A stretch of DNA of 64,000 nucleotides from Glaciimonas sp. PCH181 (GCF_003056055.1 NZ_PYFP01000001.1:186001-250000); one strand, 5' to 3'; positions 9,060-18,640 are shown, numbered from the stretch's first letter. Numbers and translations: made by a program. Notes: generated from the letters alone by a model not told the origin.

Positions 9060-9902
9060 TCAGGCCAATATTGGCAAGATGCCGTCTAATCCGACAAAAT
9101 TCAAGGCCAGATTTGCTTGCGCGCGGACGACCGGCTTAGCACGAAAAGCCACGGAGAGACCGGCGATACCCATCATCTTCAAGTCATTCGCACCGTCGCC
9201 CATGACGATGGTCTGCTGCGCAGTAATGCCTAGCTCGGCACAAACACGTTCTACGGTGCGTTGTTTTTCATCTGCATTCACAATGCCACCGATCACTTTG
9301 CCCGTCAGTTTGCCGTCGACGATTTCCAATTGATTGGCGTGGGTGACATCAAGGCTCAGGCGGGCCTTTATGCGATCGGTAAAAAAAGTAAAACCGCCCG
9401 AAACCAAAAGGGTCTTGATGCCAGCTGCCTGAATTGCGGCCAGCATTTTTTCAGCGCCGGGCGAAAGCTGTAAGCGTTCGTCATAGACACGCTGCAAAGC
9501 GGACGCATCCAAACCTTTTAGCAAAGCTACCCGACGCAGCAAACTCTCGTTAAATTCCAACTCACCTCGCATCGCGGCTTCAGTGATTTCCGATACCTGC
9601 GGTTTGAGGCCGTACATATCCGCGATTTCATCGATGCATTCGATGTTGATCAGAGTTGAATCCATATCCATTGCTAACAGCTTGAAATCAGACAATTTGC
9701 GCGTGGGCGGCACGAAGGCATAGTCCAGTTGCGCCGCATGACAGGCTGCATCAATCTGCGCCTTCAGGTCATCCGAATAAATGACATCCTCGCAGCGCCA
9801 GACTGTTGGCGAGATGAGCGTAATTTTGCTTGCGGCTGACAAGGTGGCGATTGCGTTGGCGGCGGAGCTGTCTGGGCTAAGGCTTTGGAGGATGAGATGC
9901 AT
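9060..9902 (-). CDS. serB: Phosphoserine phosphatase
   Basis: SerB removes phosphate from L-3-phosphoserine in the last step of serine synthesis. The 280-residue form starts at MHLILQ; a longer frame from 9956 adds 18 residues without family similarity. The HAD-superfamily motifs are in order: MDMDSTLI (nucleophile and acid Asp), SGGFTFF (Ser), and GDGANDLKMM (acidic Mg-binding pair), with the substrate-pocket segment ECIDEIAD just after motif I. A short N-terminal domain precedes the HAD core, as in E. coli SerB. It lies 100 bases from mfd in the same direction. Confidence 0.95.
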   Translation of the reverse strand: MHLILQSLSPDSSAANAIATLSAASKITLISPTVWRCEDVIYSDDLKAQIDAACHAAQLDYAFVPPTRKLSDFKLLAMDMDSTLINIECIDEIADMYGLKPQVSEITEAAMRGELEFNESLLRRVALLKGLDASALQRVYDERLQLSPGAEKMLAAIQAAGIKTLLVSGGFTFFTDRIKARLSLDVTHANQLEIVDGKLTGKVIGGIVNADEKQRTVERVCAELGITAQQTIVMGDGANDLKMMGIAGLSVAFRAKPVVRAQANLALNFVGLDGILPILA

Positions 9903-10002
9903 GTTATCTGTCTTTCGGCGTTCTTTATCGCGGTGGTCTATTAAAAAATATTTCAATTCGCCGACCCCTATGTTGGTCGGCTTATGATTGCTGCTATGTT
10001 TT

Positions 10003-13000
10003 TTACTGGCCGATCAGTGCCCGGATGGTTGTCTTGATTTGATTTACACGGGCGCTCAGATCGGGCATGTTGATTGTAATGCGCAATTTATCCTGCCCAT
10101 TGAGTTTGATATGCCGATTTTTTTGAATTAACTCAATGATACGCATGGCGTCGATTGGTGGATTCGGCGCGAATTGTAGCAAAGCCGCTTCGGAATGGGC
10201 ATCGATTTTAATGATGCCAACCGGCTTTGCAGCCACCCGCAGCCGATGGGTTTCGATGAGCGCTTTGGCCGGATCGGGCAATTTGCCGAAGCGATCGATC
10301 AATTCCTCTTGAAGATCATCAATCTTGTCCTGCGCATTGCAATTTGCCAGACGCTTGTAAAGCGATAATCGTTCGTGCACATCGCCGCAATACTCATTGG
10401 GAAGCAAGGCCGGTACATGCAGGTTGATTTCTGTCATAGTGGACAGTGGCGCTGCCAGATCAGGTTCTTTCCCATTTTTGAGTGAGCGGACGGCCTCGTT
10501 GAGCATGTCTGAATAGAGTTGGAAACCAATTTCGTGCATTTCGCCTGATTGGTTGTCGCCTAGTACTTCGCCAGCACCGCGGATTTCCAGATCGTGCATC
10601 GCCAGATAAAAACCGCTACCGAGCTCTTCCATTTGCTGGATGGCGTCGAGGCGGCGCTGTGCAAGCTTGGTTAGTCCTTGCACGTCATGGACCAGCAAAT
10701 AAGCATACGCTTGATGATGCGAACGACCAACGCGACCGCGTAACTGATGTAATTGGGCCAGTCCGAATTTGTCTGCCCGATGCATGATGATGGTATTGGC
10801 GGTTGGTACGTCGATACCGGTCTCAATAATCGTGGTGCACAGCAAAATATTGAAGCGCTGGGCGACGAAATCACGCATTACTTTTTCCAGATCACGTTCG
10901 TGCATTTGGCCGTGCGCGATGGCAATCCGTGCTTCCGGTAGCAATACTTCCAGCATGGCTCTACGGTTTTCAATGGTATCGACTTCATTGTGCAAAAAGT
11001 AGACTTGACCGCCGCGCTTGAGCTCTCGCAAACAGGCTTCGCGGATGGTCGATTCATCTTCGCTACGAACAAAAGTTTTGATCGCCAGACGTTTTTGCGG
11101 TGCGGTCGCAATAATGGAAAAATCGCGTAGTCCCTCAAGCGCCATGCCAAGCGTGCGAGGAATCGGCGTGGCGGTGAGTGTCAGTACATCGACCTCGGCC
11201 CGCAACGACTTTAGCGCTTCTTTTTGACGTACACCGAAGCGATGTTCTTCATCAATGATGACCAGACCCAGACGGGCAAATTTGACGTCATCGGATAACA
11301 GTTTATGCGTGCCGATGACGATATCGATCGTACCGTCCTCCATCCCTTTCATCGCCTGCGTGATCTCTTTGCCAGATCGGAAGCGCGATAGCTCTGCAAT
11401 TTTTACCGGCCAGTCGGCAAAACGGTCGGCAAACGTCTGGGCATGTTGCTCTGCGAGCAGCGTTGTCGGTGCCAGAATCGCGACCTGTTTGCCGCCCAAC
11501 ACCGCTACAAAAGTAGCGCGCAAGGCGACTTCGGTTTTGCCGAAACCAACGTCGCCGCAAATTAAGCGGTCCATCGGTTTGCCGCTGGTCATATCGCCGA
11601 TGACAGCGCTAATGGCGGCGGCTTGATCGGCAGTCTCTTCGAAGCCGAAACTTTCGGCAAAAGTAGCGTAATCGTGGGCCGAATACTCAAACGTGTGGCC
11701 CTGACGCAGAGCGCGGCGCGCATACAAATTGAGTAGTTCTGCAGCGGTGTCCCGGACTTGTTGCGCTGCTTTGCGCTTGGCTTTTTCCCATTGGCCGGAG
11801 CCAAGAGCATGCAAAGGCGCATCCTCTGGCGATGCGCCGGAATAACGTGAAATGACGTGCAATTGCGATACTGGAACGTATAGTTTCGTATCTTTCGCGT
11901 ATTCCAGATGCAGGAATTCGGTTTCGCCTTCGCCCAGATCCATACTGGTCAACCCCATATAGCGGCCGATACCGTGATGAATATGAACCACCGGATCGCC
12001 GATTTTGAGTTCGGATAAATCGCGGACCATCGACTCGACTTGCGTCGCGCCTTCTTGTTTCTTCTTGCCGATACGACGCCCTGAACCAGCGTAAAGCTCA
12101 GTTTCGGTGATAAAGGCAACATCGTTGAGTTCAAATCCCGCATGCAGCGGTGCGACGCCCAGCATCAATTTCGCTGACGAGGTCACGAAATCAGCATAGC
12201 TTTCAGAGAGTGTCAGCGAGAGATTGTATTCGTTGAAATACTGTTGCAGCGTCTCGCGGCGACCGTTGGACTCTGCGCAGATCAGAACGCGAAGATTGCT
12301 TTGCAGCAAGTAAGAGCGCAAATTAGTCAGCGGATCATCGACGCGACGATTAACAGCGATGTTCGGTATCGGGGCCGATAATTCCGACGCACTGTCGCTG
12401 GCTTGAATGATCCAGCGTCCGTGCGGTTTGGCTAAGGTAAAAAAGTCTTCATCGCTGAGAAAGATCGTTTCTGGCGCGAGTAATGGTCGTTCTCTATCTG
12501 ATTTTAAAAACTTGTAGCGTGACTGGGTATCGCTCCAGAAGCGCGTAATAGCGTCATTGATATCGCCAACCAGCGCGAAAGTGGTCGTGCTTGGAAGGTA
12601 CTCGAACAAGGTTGCGGTGCCGTCGAAAAACAGCGGCAGATAATATTCGATCCCGGCTGAGGCGATCCCGTTGCCGATATCTTTATAGATGGCCGAGCGG
12701 GATGGATCGCCTTCGAACACTTCGCGCCAGCGACTGCGAAAGGCGGTGCGGGCTTTGTCATCCATAGGAAATTCGCGGCCAGGCAGCAAGCGTATTTCTT
12801 TAACGGGATATAAAGAGCGTTGCGTATCGGCGTCAAAGGTGCGGATAGTCTCGATGGTGTCGCCGAACAAATCAATCCGGTACGGTAATACCGATCCCAT
12901 CGGAAAAATATCGATCAAACCGCCGCGAACAGAATATTCGCCGGGCGATATAACTTGGGTGACGTGGCTGTAGCCCGCTAACGTTAATTGTGACTTTAGA

Positions 13001-13518
13001 CGTGTTTCGTCGAGCGTTTCACCTTGTTTAAAAAAGAAAGTATAAGCGGCGATGAATGACGGCGGTGCCATCCGTACCAGTGCGGTCGTTGCCGGTACGA
13101 TCAATACATCGCAATGACCATTCTGAACTTCGTATAGTGTGGCAAGACGCTCTGAGACCAAATCCTGATGCGGCGAAAACGCATCGTAAGGCAGTGTTTC
13201 CCAATCTGGCAGCAAATGGCAGCGCAGATTGCTTTGAATCTTCGGGGCTTGCTGATGTGAGGTGGTGTCGTGCTTTCCTTTTTTGCTCTCGCTTGTGGCG
13301 TCGGCTTCATTCTGCTGTTGCCCGGCAAACCATGGAATTTCCGATAGCAAACGTTGCGCATCGGTGGCGTTTGCCACCACGATCGTCAGCATCTGTTTGC
13401 GCGCTTTGAGCGCCAGCGCGGCGTGTGCCAGCGCATAGGCATCGGCGGAGCCATGTAAGTTTGGCAGCGCAAAACGCGCTCCGGGCTTAGGCAGAGATTT
13501 TTCTAGATCAAAATGCAT
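10003..13518 (-). CDS. mfd: Transcription-repair coupling factor Mfd
   Basis: Mfd is a DNA translocase that pushes stalled RNA polymerase off lesions and recruits UvrA for nucleotide excision repair. The 1171-residue length is normal. The N-terminal UvrB-like domains contain LLPDWETLPYDAFSPHQDLVSERL; the CarD-like RNA-polymerase interaction domain follows (KIGDPVVHIHHGIGRYMGL, about 500-570). The motor has Walker A GDVGFGKTEVA and a DEEH box (IIDEEHRFGV), then LTATPIPRTL and helicase motif VI (QLRGRVGRS). The C-terminal TRCF domain is intact. No break is seen. Confidence 0.98.
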   Translation of the reverse strand: MHFDLEKSLPKPGARFALPNLHGSADAYALAHAALALKARKQMLTIVVANATDAQRLLSEIPWFAGQQQNEADATSESKKGKHDTTSHQQAPKIQSNLRCHLLPDWETLPYDAFSPHQDLVSERLATLYEVQNGHCDVLIVPATTALVRMAPPSFIAAYTFFFKQGETLDETRLKSQLTLAGYSHVTQVISPGEYSVRGGLIDIFPMGSVLPYRIDLFGDTIETIRTFDADTQRSLYPVKEIRLLPGREFPMDDKARTAFRSRWREVFEGDPSRSAIYKDIGNGIASAGIEYYLPLFFDGTATLFEYLPSTTTFALVGDINDAITRFWSDTQSRYKFLKSDRERPLLAPETIFLSDEDFFTLAKPHGRWIIQASDSASELSAPIPNIAVNRRVDDPLTNLRSYLLQSNLRVLICAESNGRRETLQQYFNEYNLSLTLSESYADFVTSSAKLMLGVAPLHAGFELNDVAFITETELYAGSGRRIGKKKQEGATQVESMVRDLSELKIGDPVVHIHHGIGRYMGLTSMDLGEGETEFLHLEYAKDTKLYVPVSQLHVISRYSGASPEDAPLHALGSGQWEKAKRKAAQQVRDTAAELLNLYARRALRQGHTFEYSAHDYATFAESFGFEETADQAAAISAVIGDMTSGKPMDRLICGDVGFGKTEVALRATFVAVLGGKQVAILAPTTLLAEQHAQTFADRFADWPVKIAELSRFRSGKEITQAMKGMEDGTIDIVIGTHKLLSDDVKFARLGLVIIDEEHRFGVRQKEALKSLRAEVDVLTLTATPIPRTLGMALEGLRDFSIIATAPQKRLAIKTFVRSEDESTIREACLRELKRGGQVYFLHNEVDTIENRRAMLEVLLPEARIAIAHGQMHERDLEKVMRDFVAQRFNILLCTTIIETGIDVPTANTIIMHRADKFGLAQLHQLRGRVGRSHHQAYAYLLVHDVQGLTKLAQRRLDAIQQMEELGSGFYLAMHDLEIRGAGEVLGDNQSGEMHEIGFQLYSDMLNEAVRSLKNGKEPDLAAPLSTMTEINLHVPALLPNEYCGDVHERLSLYKRLANCNAQDKIDDLQEELIDRFGKLPDPAKALIETHRLRVAAKPVGIIKIDAHSEAALLQFAPNPPIDAMRIIELIQKNRHIKLNGQDKLRITINMPDLSARVNQIKTTIRALIGQ

Positions 13519-13982
13519 CGGGCTGTGGGTTTTGATGTGAGAACCTATTCAAGAACTAACTACACGGTGATGATCAAAGCGCTTGTGCTGTTCAACATCC
13601 CGGCCCACGCGAGCAGGCATCGGTTCAGCGGAATCTTGCCGATTACGATAGCAGCTTTAACAATGGCTGCGGTTCATATTCTGACTTCAAGATAATGCGT
13701 CTGATGGAGGACAAAAAAGCCACAATTTACTAGCATAGCCAGTTAAAATTCAGAGCAACATTATAAACCACGCACCAATTGTCTATTCGTCAGCCTGATT
13801 ACCCGTTTTTTGTCGAGATTGGCTGCATTTTTGAAAGCCAAATAGTGTGATGACTTTATTTGGTCATGGCATCTTTGGCGAGTCTCGGCCGGTTAGATAT
13901 TTTGCACAGGCTGGACGCCGCGTATGGCACGGTTGTAATGTCAGATTAAATTTTCCTTTTTTTATTTTCAATAGTGCATCGC
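13519..13982. other. mfd-ispD divergent intergenic region
   Basis: These 464 bases must hold the promoters of mfd (minus) and ispD (plus). A 60-codon open frame at 13513-13695 overlaps the mfd start and shows no protein-like features. I see no RNA gene, repeat or clear operator. The stretch before ispD is T-rich (TTTTCCTTTTTTTATTTTC). Confidence 0.4.
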
Positions 13983-14720
13983 ATGACATCGTCACGTAAC
14001 TTTGCTCTGATTCCTGCTGCTGGTGTTGGCGCTCGCATGGGAACCGCATTTCCTAAACAATATTTGCCGCTTGCTGGCAAGGCCATGCTGCGGCATGTAC
14101 TGGATACCTTTGCTGCCTGCAGCGCGATTACGCATACTTTCGTTGTGGTAAGTGCCGAAGACGGCTATATCGCCGATATGATGACGATTGCGCCCGCTTT
14201 GAAAGATCGGGTAACGGTGCTTTATCAGGGGGGCGAGAGTCGTCATTTATCGGTGCTGAATGGGCTGAAGGCCATAGGTAATCTGTTGACTAACGACGAT
14301 TGGGTGTTGGTACATGATGCTGCGCGCCCCGGACTAACTGTGGCGTTGATTGAGCATTTGATTGATGCGTTGCATGATGATGCAGTCGGCGGCTTATTGG
14401 CATTGCCGGTGGTCGATACGCTCAAGCGTAGTGAAGTACTTGATGACCGAAAACCGGATACCACGGGCACGCGGGTGCGGGAGACCGTATCGCGCACCGC
14501 ATTATGGGCAGCGCAAACGCCGCAAATGTTTCGCTACGCTTTATTGCATCGGGCATTGGTTAGCGCGTTGGATGGGGCGAAGCCTATTACAGATGATGCG
14601 AGCGCGGTCGAAATGCTCGGTCTTCAGCCAAAGCTGGTAGAGGGAAGTCCGTCTAATTTTAAAGTGACGTTGCCGCACGACGTTGCATTGGCAGAAATGT
14701 TTTTGAGGGGGAAAGTATGA
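13983..14720 (+). CDS. ispD: 2-C-methyl-D-erythritol 4-phosphate cytidylyltransferase
   Basis: IspD couples CTP with methylerythritol 4-phosphate, the third step of the MEP isoprenoid pathway. In 245 residues it shows the CTP-binding loop [10 protein letters not shown] near the N-terminus, the central [10 protein letters not shown], the second catalytic segment TQTPQMF-like ([13 protein letters not shown]), TDDASAVE, and the closing [18 protein letters not shown]. The ATG at 13983 was chosen; a GTG at 13974 is three codons upstream. Its stop overlaps the ispF start by four bases, giving translational coupling. Confidence 0.95.
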   Translation: MTSSRNFALIPAAGVGARMGTAFPKQYLPLAGKAMLRHVLDTFAACSAITHTFVVVSAEDGYIADMMTIAPALKDRVTVLYQGGESRHLSVLNGLKAIGNLLTNDDWVLVHDAARPGLTVALIEHLIDALHDDAVGGLLALPVVDTLKRSEVLDDRKPDTTGTRVRETVSRTALWAAQTPQMFRYALLHRALVSALDGAKPITDDASAVEMLGLQPKLVEGSPSNFKVTLPHDVALAEMFLRGKV

Positions 14721-15208
14721 GTTTTCAAGCAGGATTTCGTATTGGGCAGGGCTACGACTGCCATGCGTTGGTCGAGGGCCGGTTATTGATTATCGGCGGT
14801 GTCACTATTCCTCATCGCACTGGATTGATGGGGCACTCGGATGCCGATGTGTTGCTGCACGCCATTATTGATGCGCTATTCGGGGCCGCTGGTCTAGGTG
14901 ATATCGGTCGCCATTTTCCTGATACGGATAGTCAGTTTGCTGGTGCCGATTCCCGTAAATTATTGCGCGAGACGGTCCGTCGCATCAGCGTGTCAGGTTT
15001 TGGAGTGGGCAATATCGATTGCACTATCATTGCGCAAGCACCGAAAATGGCGCCGCATATTCCTCTGATGGTGTCGCAAATTGCGGACGATTGCGGTATC
15101 TCTTCGGGTCAGGTGAATGTAAAAGCAAAAACTAACGAAAGACTCGGCTACCTCGGAAGAGAAGAGGGCATTGCAGCCGAGGCGGTGGTACTGCTATTTC
15201 GGCTATAA
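14717..15208 (+). CDS. ispF: 2-C-methyl-D-erythritol 2,4-cyclodiphosphate synthase
   Basis: IspF forms the cyclic diphosphate of methylerythritol in the MEP pathway. The 163-residue trimeric enzyme shows the metal-site motif in GYDCHAL (Asp-x-His), the substrate motif [28 protein letters not shown], and the C-terminal [28 protein letters not shown]. It overlaps ispD, and GGGGGAAAGT serves as ribosome binding site inside the ispD end. The ispD-ispF pair as one operon is standard in this group. Confidence 0.97.
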   Translation: MSFQAGFRIGQGYDCHALVEGRLLIIGGVTIPHRTGLMGHSDADVLLHAIIDALFGAAGLGDIGRHFPDTDSQFAGADSRKLLRETVRRISVSGFGVGNIDCTIIAQAPKMAPHIPLMVSQIADDCGISSGQVNVKAKTNERLGYLGREEGIAAEAVVLLFRL

Positions 15209-15222
15209 ACATTTTTGTTAAG

Positions 15223-15252
15223 CAAAGTAGCGTATCCGTGTAACGCTACTTG
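15223..15252. terminator. Hairpin between ispF and the convergent sensor kinase
   Basis: AGTAGCGT and its complement ACGCTACT, flanked by CAA and TTG, form a stem with a 9-base loop. The right arm covers the stop codon of the sensor-kinase gene. No T-tract follows on either strand, so termination is likely but not strong. Confidence 0.5.
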
Positions 15253-16598
15253 CCCCCGTTGCGGGCTAATGGCAGAGTGATTTGAACTGATAACCCGCCG
15301 CCGCTACGATTGTAGAGTTTTAGTTTTCCATTGTGGCGCTTGACTACGCGATTGACGATGGCCAGTCCTAAGCCCGATCCATTTGCTTGTCCGCGTGCCG
15401 TATCCAGCCGTGTAAATGGTCTGAGTAAACGCTCCATTTCATCCTCTGGTACACCAGGACCGTGATCAGAAATATCGATCAATATTTTGTCGTGCTGCAG
15501 TGTCGCGGTGACATCGATAACGACGACTGTAGCATCGTCGGCTTTGCCATATCGGCGGGCATTTTCGATGAGATTGGTGAAAACGCGGCGTAACTCTGTT
15601 TCATTTCCTTCGACGTACAAGTTTTCTGCGATTCTTGAATGTATCTCGACATCGGTATGGCGCGCCGCATTTTGCTCAACGTCGCGCAGGAAGTCAGTCA
15701 TATCGATAGCGGTAAAACTGCTGATGTCCGTGGGTTTAGCGTAATCAAGAAATTGACCGATAATGCCATCCATTTGCGCCAGATCGGACTGCATGCCAGT
15801 GCGTGCTTCGTCTGATAAGTAGGCCATCTCAACTTCAAGCAGCATCCGCGAAATAGGCGTTCGCAAATCGTGCGAAATGCCTGCCAGAATAATTGCACGG
15901 TCAGCATCGACGCGTTGTAAATCGTCCACCATTTGATTAAAGCTGCGATTCGCTTCTTCAATTTCGGTCGGGCCGGTTTCAGGCAAGCGGTCTGGCTGCT
16001 CACCTTTGGCGACTGCCCGCGTGGCGGCGGTCAGTCGCGCCAGTGGCTGGTTAATTAACGCAGAGACAAACATCGCCCCCAATAGCGATAACAGCATGGC
16101 GGCGGTAGCCCATTGAAACCATTGGAAGCCGGAGCTACGCTCAACGCGATCGCGGTCCAGCATCAGCCAGTATTGATCTTCATCTATCGTAAAGCTAATC
16201 CAAAAGCCGCCGATATCGTTAACACTGGCAGAAAATTTCGTTTCATTTCCTAAGCGCGCCCGTACTTCGGCTTCGAGTTCCGGCATCACCGCACTATCCG
16301 GCGGCGGTTCAATTTTATCGTTTTCTTCCAGCGGATAAATGCGTATCCCTTCATTGCTGGCGAGGTCGAACAGCAACTCTCGGCGCAGGTCAGGGGCAGA
16401 GTGGGTGAGGGCGGCACGCGTAATGGTGACGACCGAAATTATTTGTGCGGCCAATTGTTGCGCGCGCGGGCCGCGCTCAACAATACGAAAACTGGCGACC
16501 CATACCACCATGCTAACGGTGATAAGGAAAGCCATTAAAAAGAAGGTGCGCCACAGCAACCCGCTCTTTAGCCAAGCCAAGCGGTGAGGTGTGGTCAT
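15246..16598 (-). CDS. envZ: EnvZ-like sensor histidine kinase
   Basis: A 450-residue membrane sensor kinase paired with the OmpR-like regulator immediately upstream. The N-terminal segment at about 17-38 and a second near 165-183 are membrane helices around a periplasmic domain. HAMP follows (LINQPLARLTAATRAVAKGE), then the H-box GISHDLRTPISRM with the phosphorylated His243, the N-box (NLIENARRYG) and G-boxes (DHGPGVPEDE, GSGLGLAIVNRVV). It would phosphorylate and dephosphorylate the partner, acting in osmolarity, porin or envelope control in relatives. The exact signal here is unknown. One base separates it from ompR. Confidence 0.92.
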   Translation of the reverse strand: MTTPHRLAWLKSGLLWRTFFLMAFLITVSMVVWVASFRIVERGPRAQQLAAQIISVVTITRAALTHSAPDLRRELLFDLASNEGIRIYPLEENDKIEPPPDSAVMPELEAEVRARLGNETKFSASVNDIGGFWISFTIDEDQYWLMLDRDRVERSSGFQWFQWATAAMLLSLLGAMFVSALINQPLARLTAATRAVAKGEQPDRLPETGPTEIEEANRSFNQMVDDLQRVDADRAIILAGISHDLRTPISRMLLEVEMAYLSDEARTGMQSDLAQMDGIIGQFLDYAKPTDISSFTAIDMTDFLRDVEQNAARHTDVEIHSRIAENLYVEGNETELRRVFTNLIENARRYGKADDATVVVIDVTATLQHDKILIDISDHGPGVPEDEMERLLRPFTRLDTARGQANGSGLGLAIVNRVVKRHNGKLKLYNRSGGGLSVQITLPLARNGGK

Positions 16599-16599
16599 A

Positions 16600-17355
16600 T
16601 CAGCGTGGCTGTCCTTCTGGGATAAAGACGTAGCCCAGACCCCATACGGTCTGGATATACAGCGGATTGGCAGGATCAGGCTCGATTAGTTTACGTAGCC
16701 GTGAAATTTGTACATCGAGACTGCGATCAAATACTTCATATTCGCGACCGCGTGCTAATTCCATTAATTTCTCACGCGATAAAGGCTGACGTGCGTGTCG
16801 GGCAAATACTTTGAGGACCGAAAACTCTCCGGTTGTCAGTGGCACCGATTCGCCGCTTTTCTTTAATGAGCGCGTGCCCAGATCGAGAATAAATTCGCCG
16901 AACTCAAACGATTGCGGCGTTTCGGACGGCGCGCCCGGTAACTCGTCAGGGCCTTTGCGGCGTAAGACTGCGCCGATGCGGGCGACCAACTCACGGGGAT
17001 TAAACGGTTTTGGCAGATAATCGTCAGCACCCATTTCGAGGCCGACGATCCTGTCCACATCTTCGCCTTTCGCGGTCAGCATAATGATAGGGGTCTGGTC
17101 GCCAGCACCGCGCAAGCGTCGACAAATGGCAAGGCCATCTTCGCCCGGTAGCATTAAATCCAGTACTAACAGATCATAACGCTCGCGTATCCACAGCTTG
17201 TTCATTGCCTGTGCATTTTCGGCGGTGACAACCTGAAAGCCTTGTTCAGTCAAATAGCGACGCAATAAATCTCGCAGGCGGATATCATCATCGACCACAA
17301 GAATCTTATACTGATGCGCGTTAGCGGTTTGCGTTGGGGTGTTGGGAGTATTCAT
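16600..17355 (-). CDS. ompR: OmpR-like response regulator
   Basis: A 251-residue OmpR/PhoB-class regulator. The receiver has the acidic pocket VVDDDIRLRDLL (Asp22-24), the phosphorylation site Asp66 in LLVLDLMLPGEDG, and the conserved lysine in DYLPKPF. The C-terminal winged helix shows LTTGEFSVLKVF, SREKLMELARGREYEVFDRSLDVQISRLRKLIE and the closing WGLGYVF, which matches OmpR closely. It is the first gene of a two-gene operon with the EnvZ-like kinase and is divergent from the small secreted protein at 17527, a possible target. Confidence 0.94.
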   Translation of the reverse strand: MNTPNTPTQTANAHQYKILVVDDDIRLRDLLRRYLTEQGFQVVTAENAQAMNKLWIRERYDLLVLDLMLPGEDGLAICRRLRGAGDQTPIIMLTAKGEDVDRIVGLEMGADDYLPKPFNPRELVARIGAVLRRKGPDELPGAPSETPQSFEFGEFILDLGTRSLKKSGESVPLTTGEFSVLKVFARHARQPLSREKLMELARGREYEVFDRSLDVQISRLRKLIEPDPANPLYIQTVWGLGYVFIPEGQPR

Positions 17356-17526
17356 AGTCGTATGGTAACGTCAGAGGGCACAACAAAAATATACCGGAAG
17401 AGCATGAATTACAAAGTGTTACAAACTTTACCAAATACCTCTTATAGCAAAAAGTGCGTGGGCTTACACTTGGATTGTGACGGGTAAATCTTAACCGTTA
17501 TCCAGCATTCACAGAAGAAAAACGTT

Positions 17527-17814
17527 ATGAATATGATGTTCCGGAAAATGAGTCTTTGTTTGTTGCTCCTGGCTGCGGCGGTGAGTGCTAGTGCACGCTC
17601 CGATCGTCAGCGCGAGGAGCAGCCGCAACAACGCGCTCCGCAACATTATGAACCTCAGCGCGATAGTAGTCGTGCTCCGGAGTGGCAGAATGACCGTGGC
17701 AACAAAGATGCAGGTCAAGCCGTTCCGCGTGGCCGTTTATCGCCAGATGAGCGACGTGCATTACGTCAACAAATTAATGAGGTTGGGCGTGATCTTTATC
17801 CTCCGCGACGCTGA
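17527..17814 (+). CDS. Small basic secreted protein, function unknown
   Basis: A 95-residue predicted periplasmic protein. A signal peptide (MNMMFRKMSLCLLLLAAAVSASA) precedes a low-complexity mature part rich in Arg, Gln, Glu and Pro. The end is ordered and probably conserved: LSPDERRALRQQINEVGRDLYPPRR. I recognise this closing motif from unnamed Burkholderiales proteins but know no function. It starts 171 bases from the divergent ompR gene, so the two may share control, and it ends at a strong terminator. The AGAAGAAAAACGTT leader gives a plausible ribosome binding site. Confidence 0.72.
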   Translation: MNMMFRKMSLCLLLLAAAVSASARSDRQREEQPQQRAPQHYEPQRDSSRAPEWQNDRGNKDAGQAVPRGRLSPDERRALRQQINEVGRDLYPPRR

Positions 17815-17878
17815 TTCACTAATCTGAAGATGTTTTTACTTAACTGATCGTTTGAAATTCTCCTACTTTTGATGAAAT

Positions 17879-17912
17879 AAAAAAGCCGATGACGAAAATC
17901 ATCGGCTTTTTT
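17879..17912 (+). terminator. Intrinsic terminator
   Basis: A 14-bp perfect stem (AAAAAAGCCGATGA, loop CGAAAA, then the complement ending in six T) ends the transcript of the small secreted protein. It also faces the minus-strand tRNA transcript and could work in both directions. Confidence 0.88.
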
Positions 17913-17967
17913 CATCGAATTTTGAAGAGTAGCGGGTATTTGTAGTATATAAAGTTGTAAACCAGAA

Positions 17968-17997
17968 AGGGGTTGCAAGATTTCTCTTGCAACCCCT
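17968..17997 (-). terminator. Terminator of the left tRNA-Arg gene
   Basis: A 13-bp stem (AGGGGTTGCAAGA, loop TTTC, TCTTGCAACCCCT) lies 8 bases beyond the CCA end of the left tRNA gene. The stem-loop core is the same as the one beyond the right tRNA gene, showing that the gene and its terminator were duplicated together. Confidence 0.8.
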
Positions 17998-18005
17998 ATA
18001 TTTTC

Positions 18006-18082
18006 TGGTGCGGCTGGCAGGAATCGAACCCACGACCCCTTGGTTCGTAGCCAAGTACTCTATCCAGCTGAGCTACAGCCGC
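18006..18082 (-). tRNA. tRNA-Arg (ACG), left copy
   Basis: A complete cloverleaf reads on the minus strand: acceptor GCGGCTG/CAGCCGC with discriminator A and encoded CCA, D-arm CTCAGCTGGATAGAG, anticodon stem CTTGG/CCAAG around loop CTACGAA, and T-arm GTGGGTTCGAATCC. The anticodon ACG (A34 becomes inosine) reads CGU, CGC and CGA. The 77 bases are identical to the copy at 18291-18367. Confidence 0.97.
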
Positions 18083-18250
18083 GAAAGAGCAGCATTGTAT
18101 ATGTATTTTGTTTAAATGGGTAAAAATTGTGGAGAAATATTATTCGCGCTGAATGATGGTTTTTTTACCGCCGAAAATTACCTCATCCGCCGTTAATAGC
18201 TTTGATTCCATGAAATATTGGGTCTAGTCATTTCGGCTGCTGTAAACCAG

Positions 18251-18284
18251 AAAACGGTTGCAAGATTTCTCTTGCAACCGTTTT
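18251..18284 (-). terminator. Terminator of the right tRNA-Arg gene
   Basis: A perfect 15-bp stem (AAAACGGTTGCAAGA, loop TTTC, complement) with A/T ends lies just beyond the CCA end of the right tRNA gene. It is the partner of the terminator at 17968-17997. Confidence 0.85.
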
Positions 18285-18290
18285 GTTTTC

Positions 18291-18367
18291 TGGTGCGGCT
18301 GGCAGGAATCGAACCCACGACCCCTTGGTTCGTAGCCAAGTACTCTATCCAGCTGAGCTACAGCCGC
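18291..18367 (-). tRNA. tRNA-Arg (ACG), right copy
   Basis: This is a second tRNA-Arg gene with anticodon ACG, encoded CCA and the same 77 bases as the copy at 18006-18082. The two are 208 bases apart in the same orientation. Flanking bases differ beyond about 8 positions on the 5' side, so each copy may have its own promoter. Confidence 0.97.
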
Positions 18368-18619
18368 GAAAGACAAAATTATAGCTGAGCTATTTCAATT
18401 TTGAAAGAGATATATTGCGAATGAATCATGATTTATGAAGAAAAGAATTTTTTAGCGGTTTTGGGCTGTAAGTAACAACAATAGTTGCCGATCGGTGCAT
18501 GCGCTTTTTCTGGTTTGGCTTTGATGGTCATTCGGACGGCTTTGGTTGAATTTTGAACATATGATTACGCAAATTTCATTGTAGTTGGGTCACGAGGATC
18601 GGCACGATGATACAATCAA

Positions 18620-18640
18620 ACAATAATCATTATCATTTAC
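18620..18640 (+). promoter_or_regulatory. Fur-box-like operator before ftrA
   Basis: AATAATCATTATCATTT, starting at 18622, matches the Fur recognition pattern of repeated NATWAT hexamers well. It lies 22 bases before the ftrA start codon, where bound Fur would block the promoter or elongation. Iron repression of ftrABCD fits the known control of this operon in Bordetella and Brucella. Confidence 0.75.

Noticed and set aside
13513..13695. 60-codon frame between mfd and ispD
   Set aside because: It overlaps the mfd start, lacks a ribosome binding site and has no protein-like features.
18006..18367. The tRNA pair as an integration (att) site of a genomic island
   Set aside because: The duplicated unit includes the whole tRNA and terminator, only 208 bases lie between the copies, and no integrase is near; simple tandem duplication is the better reading.
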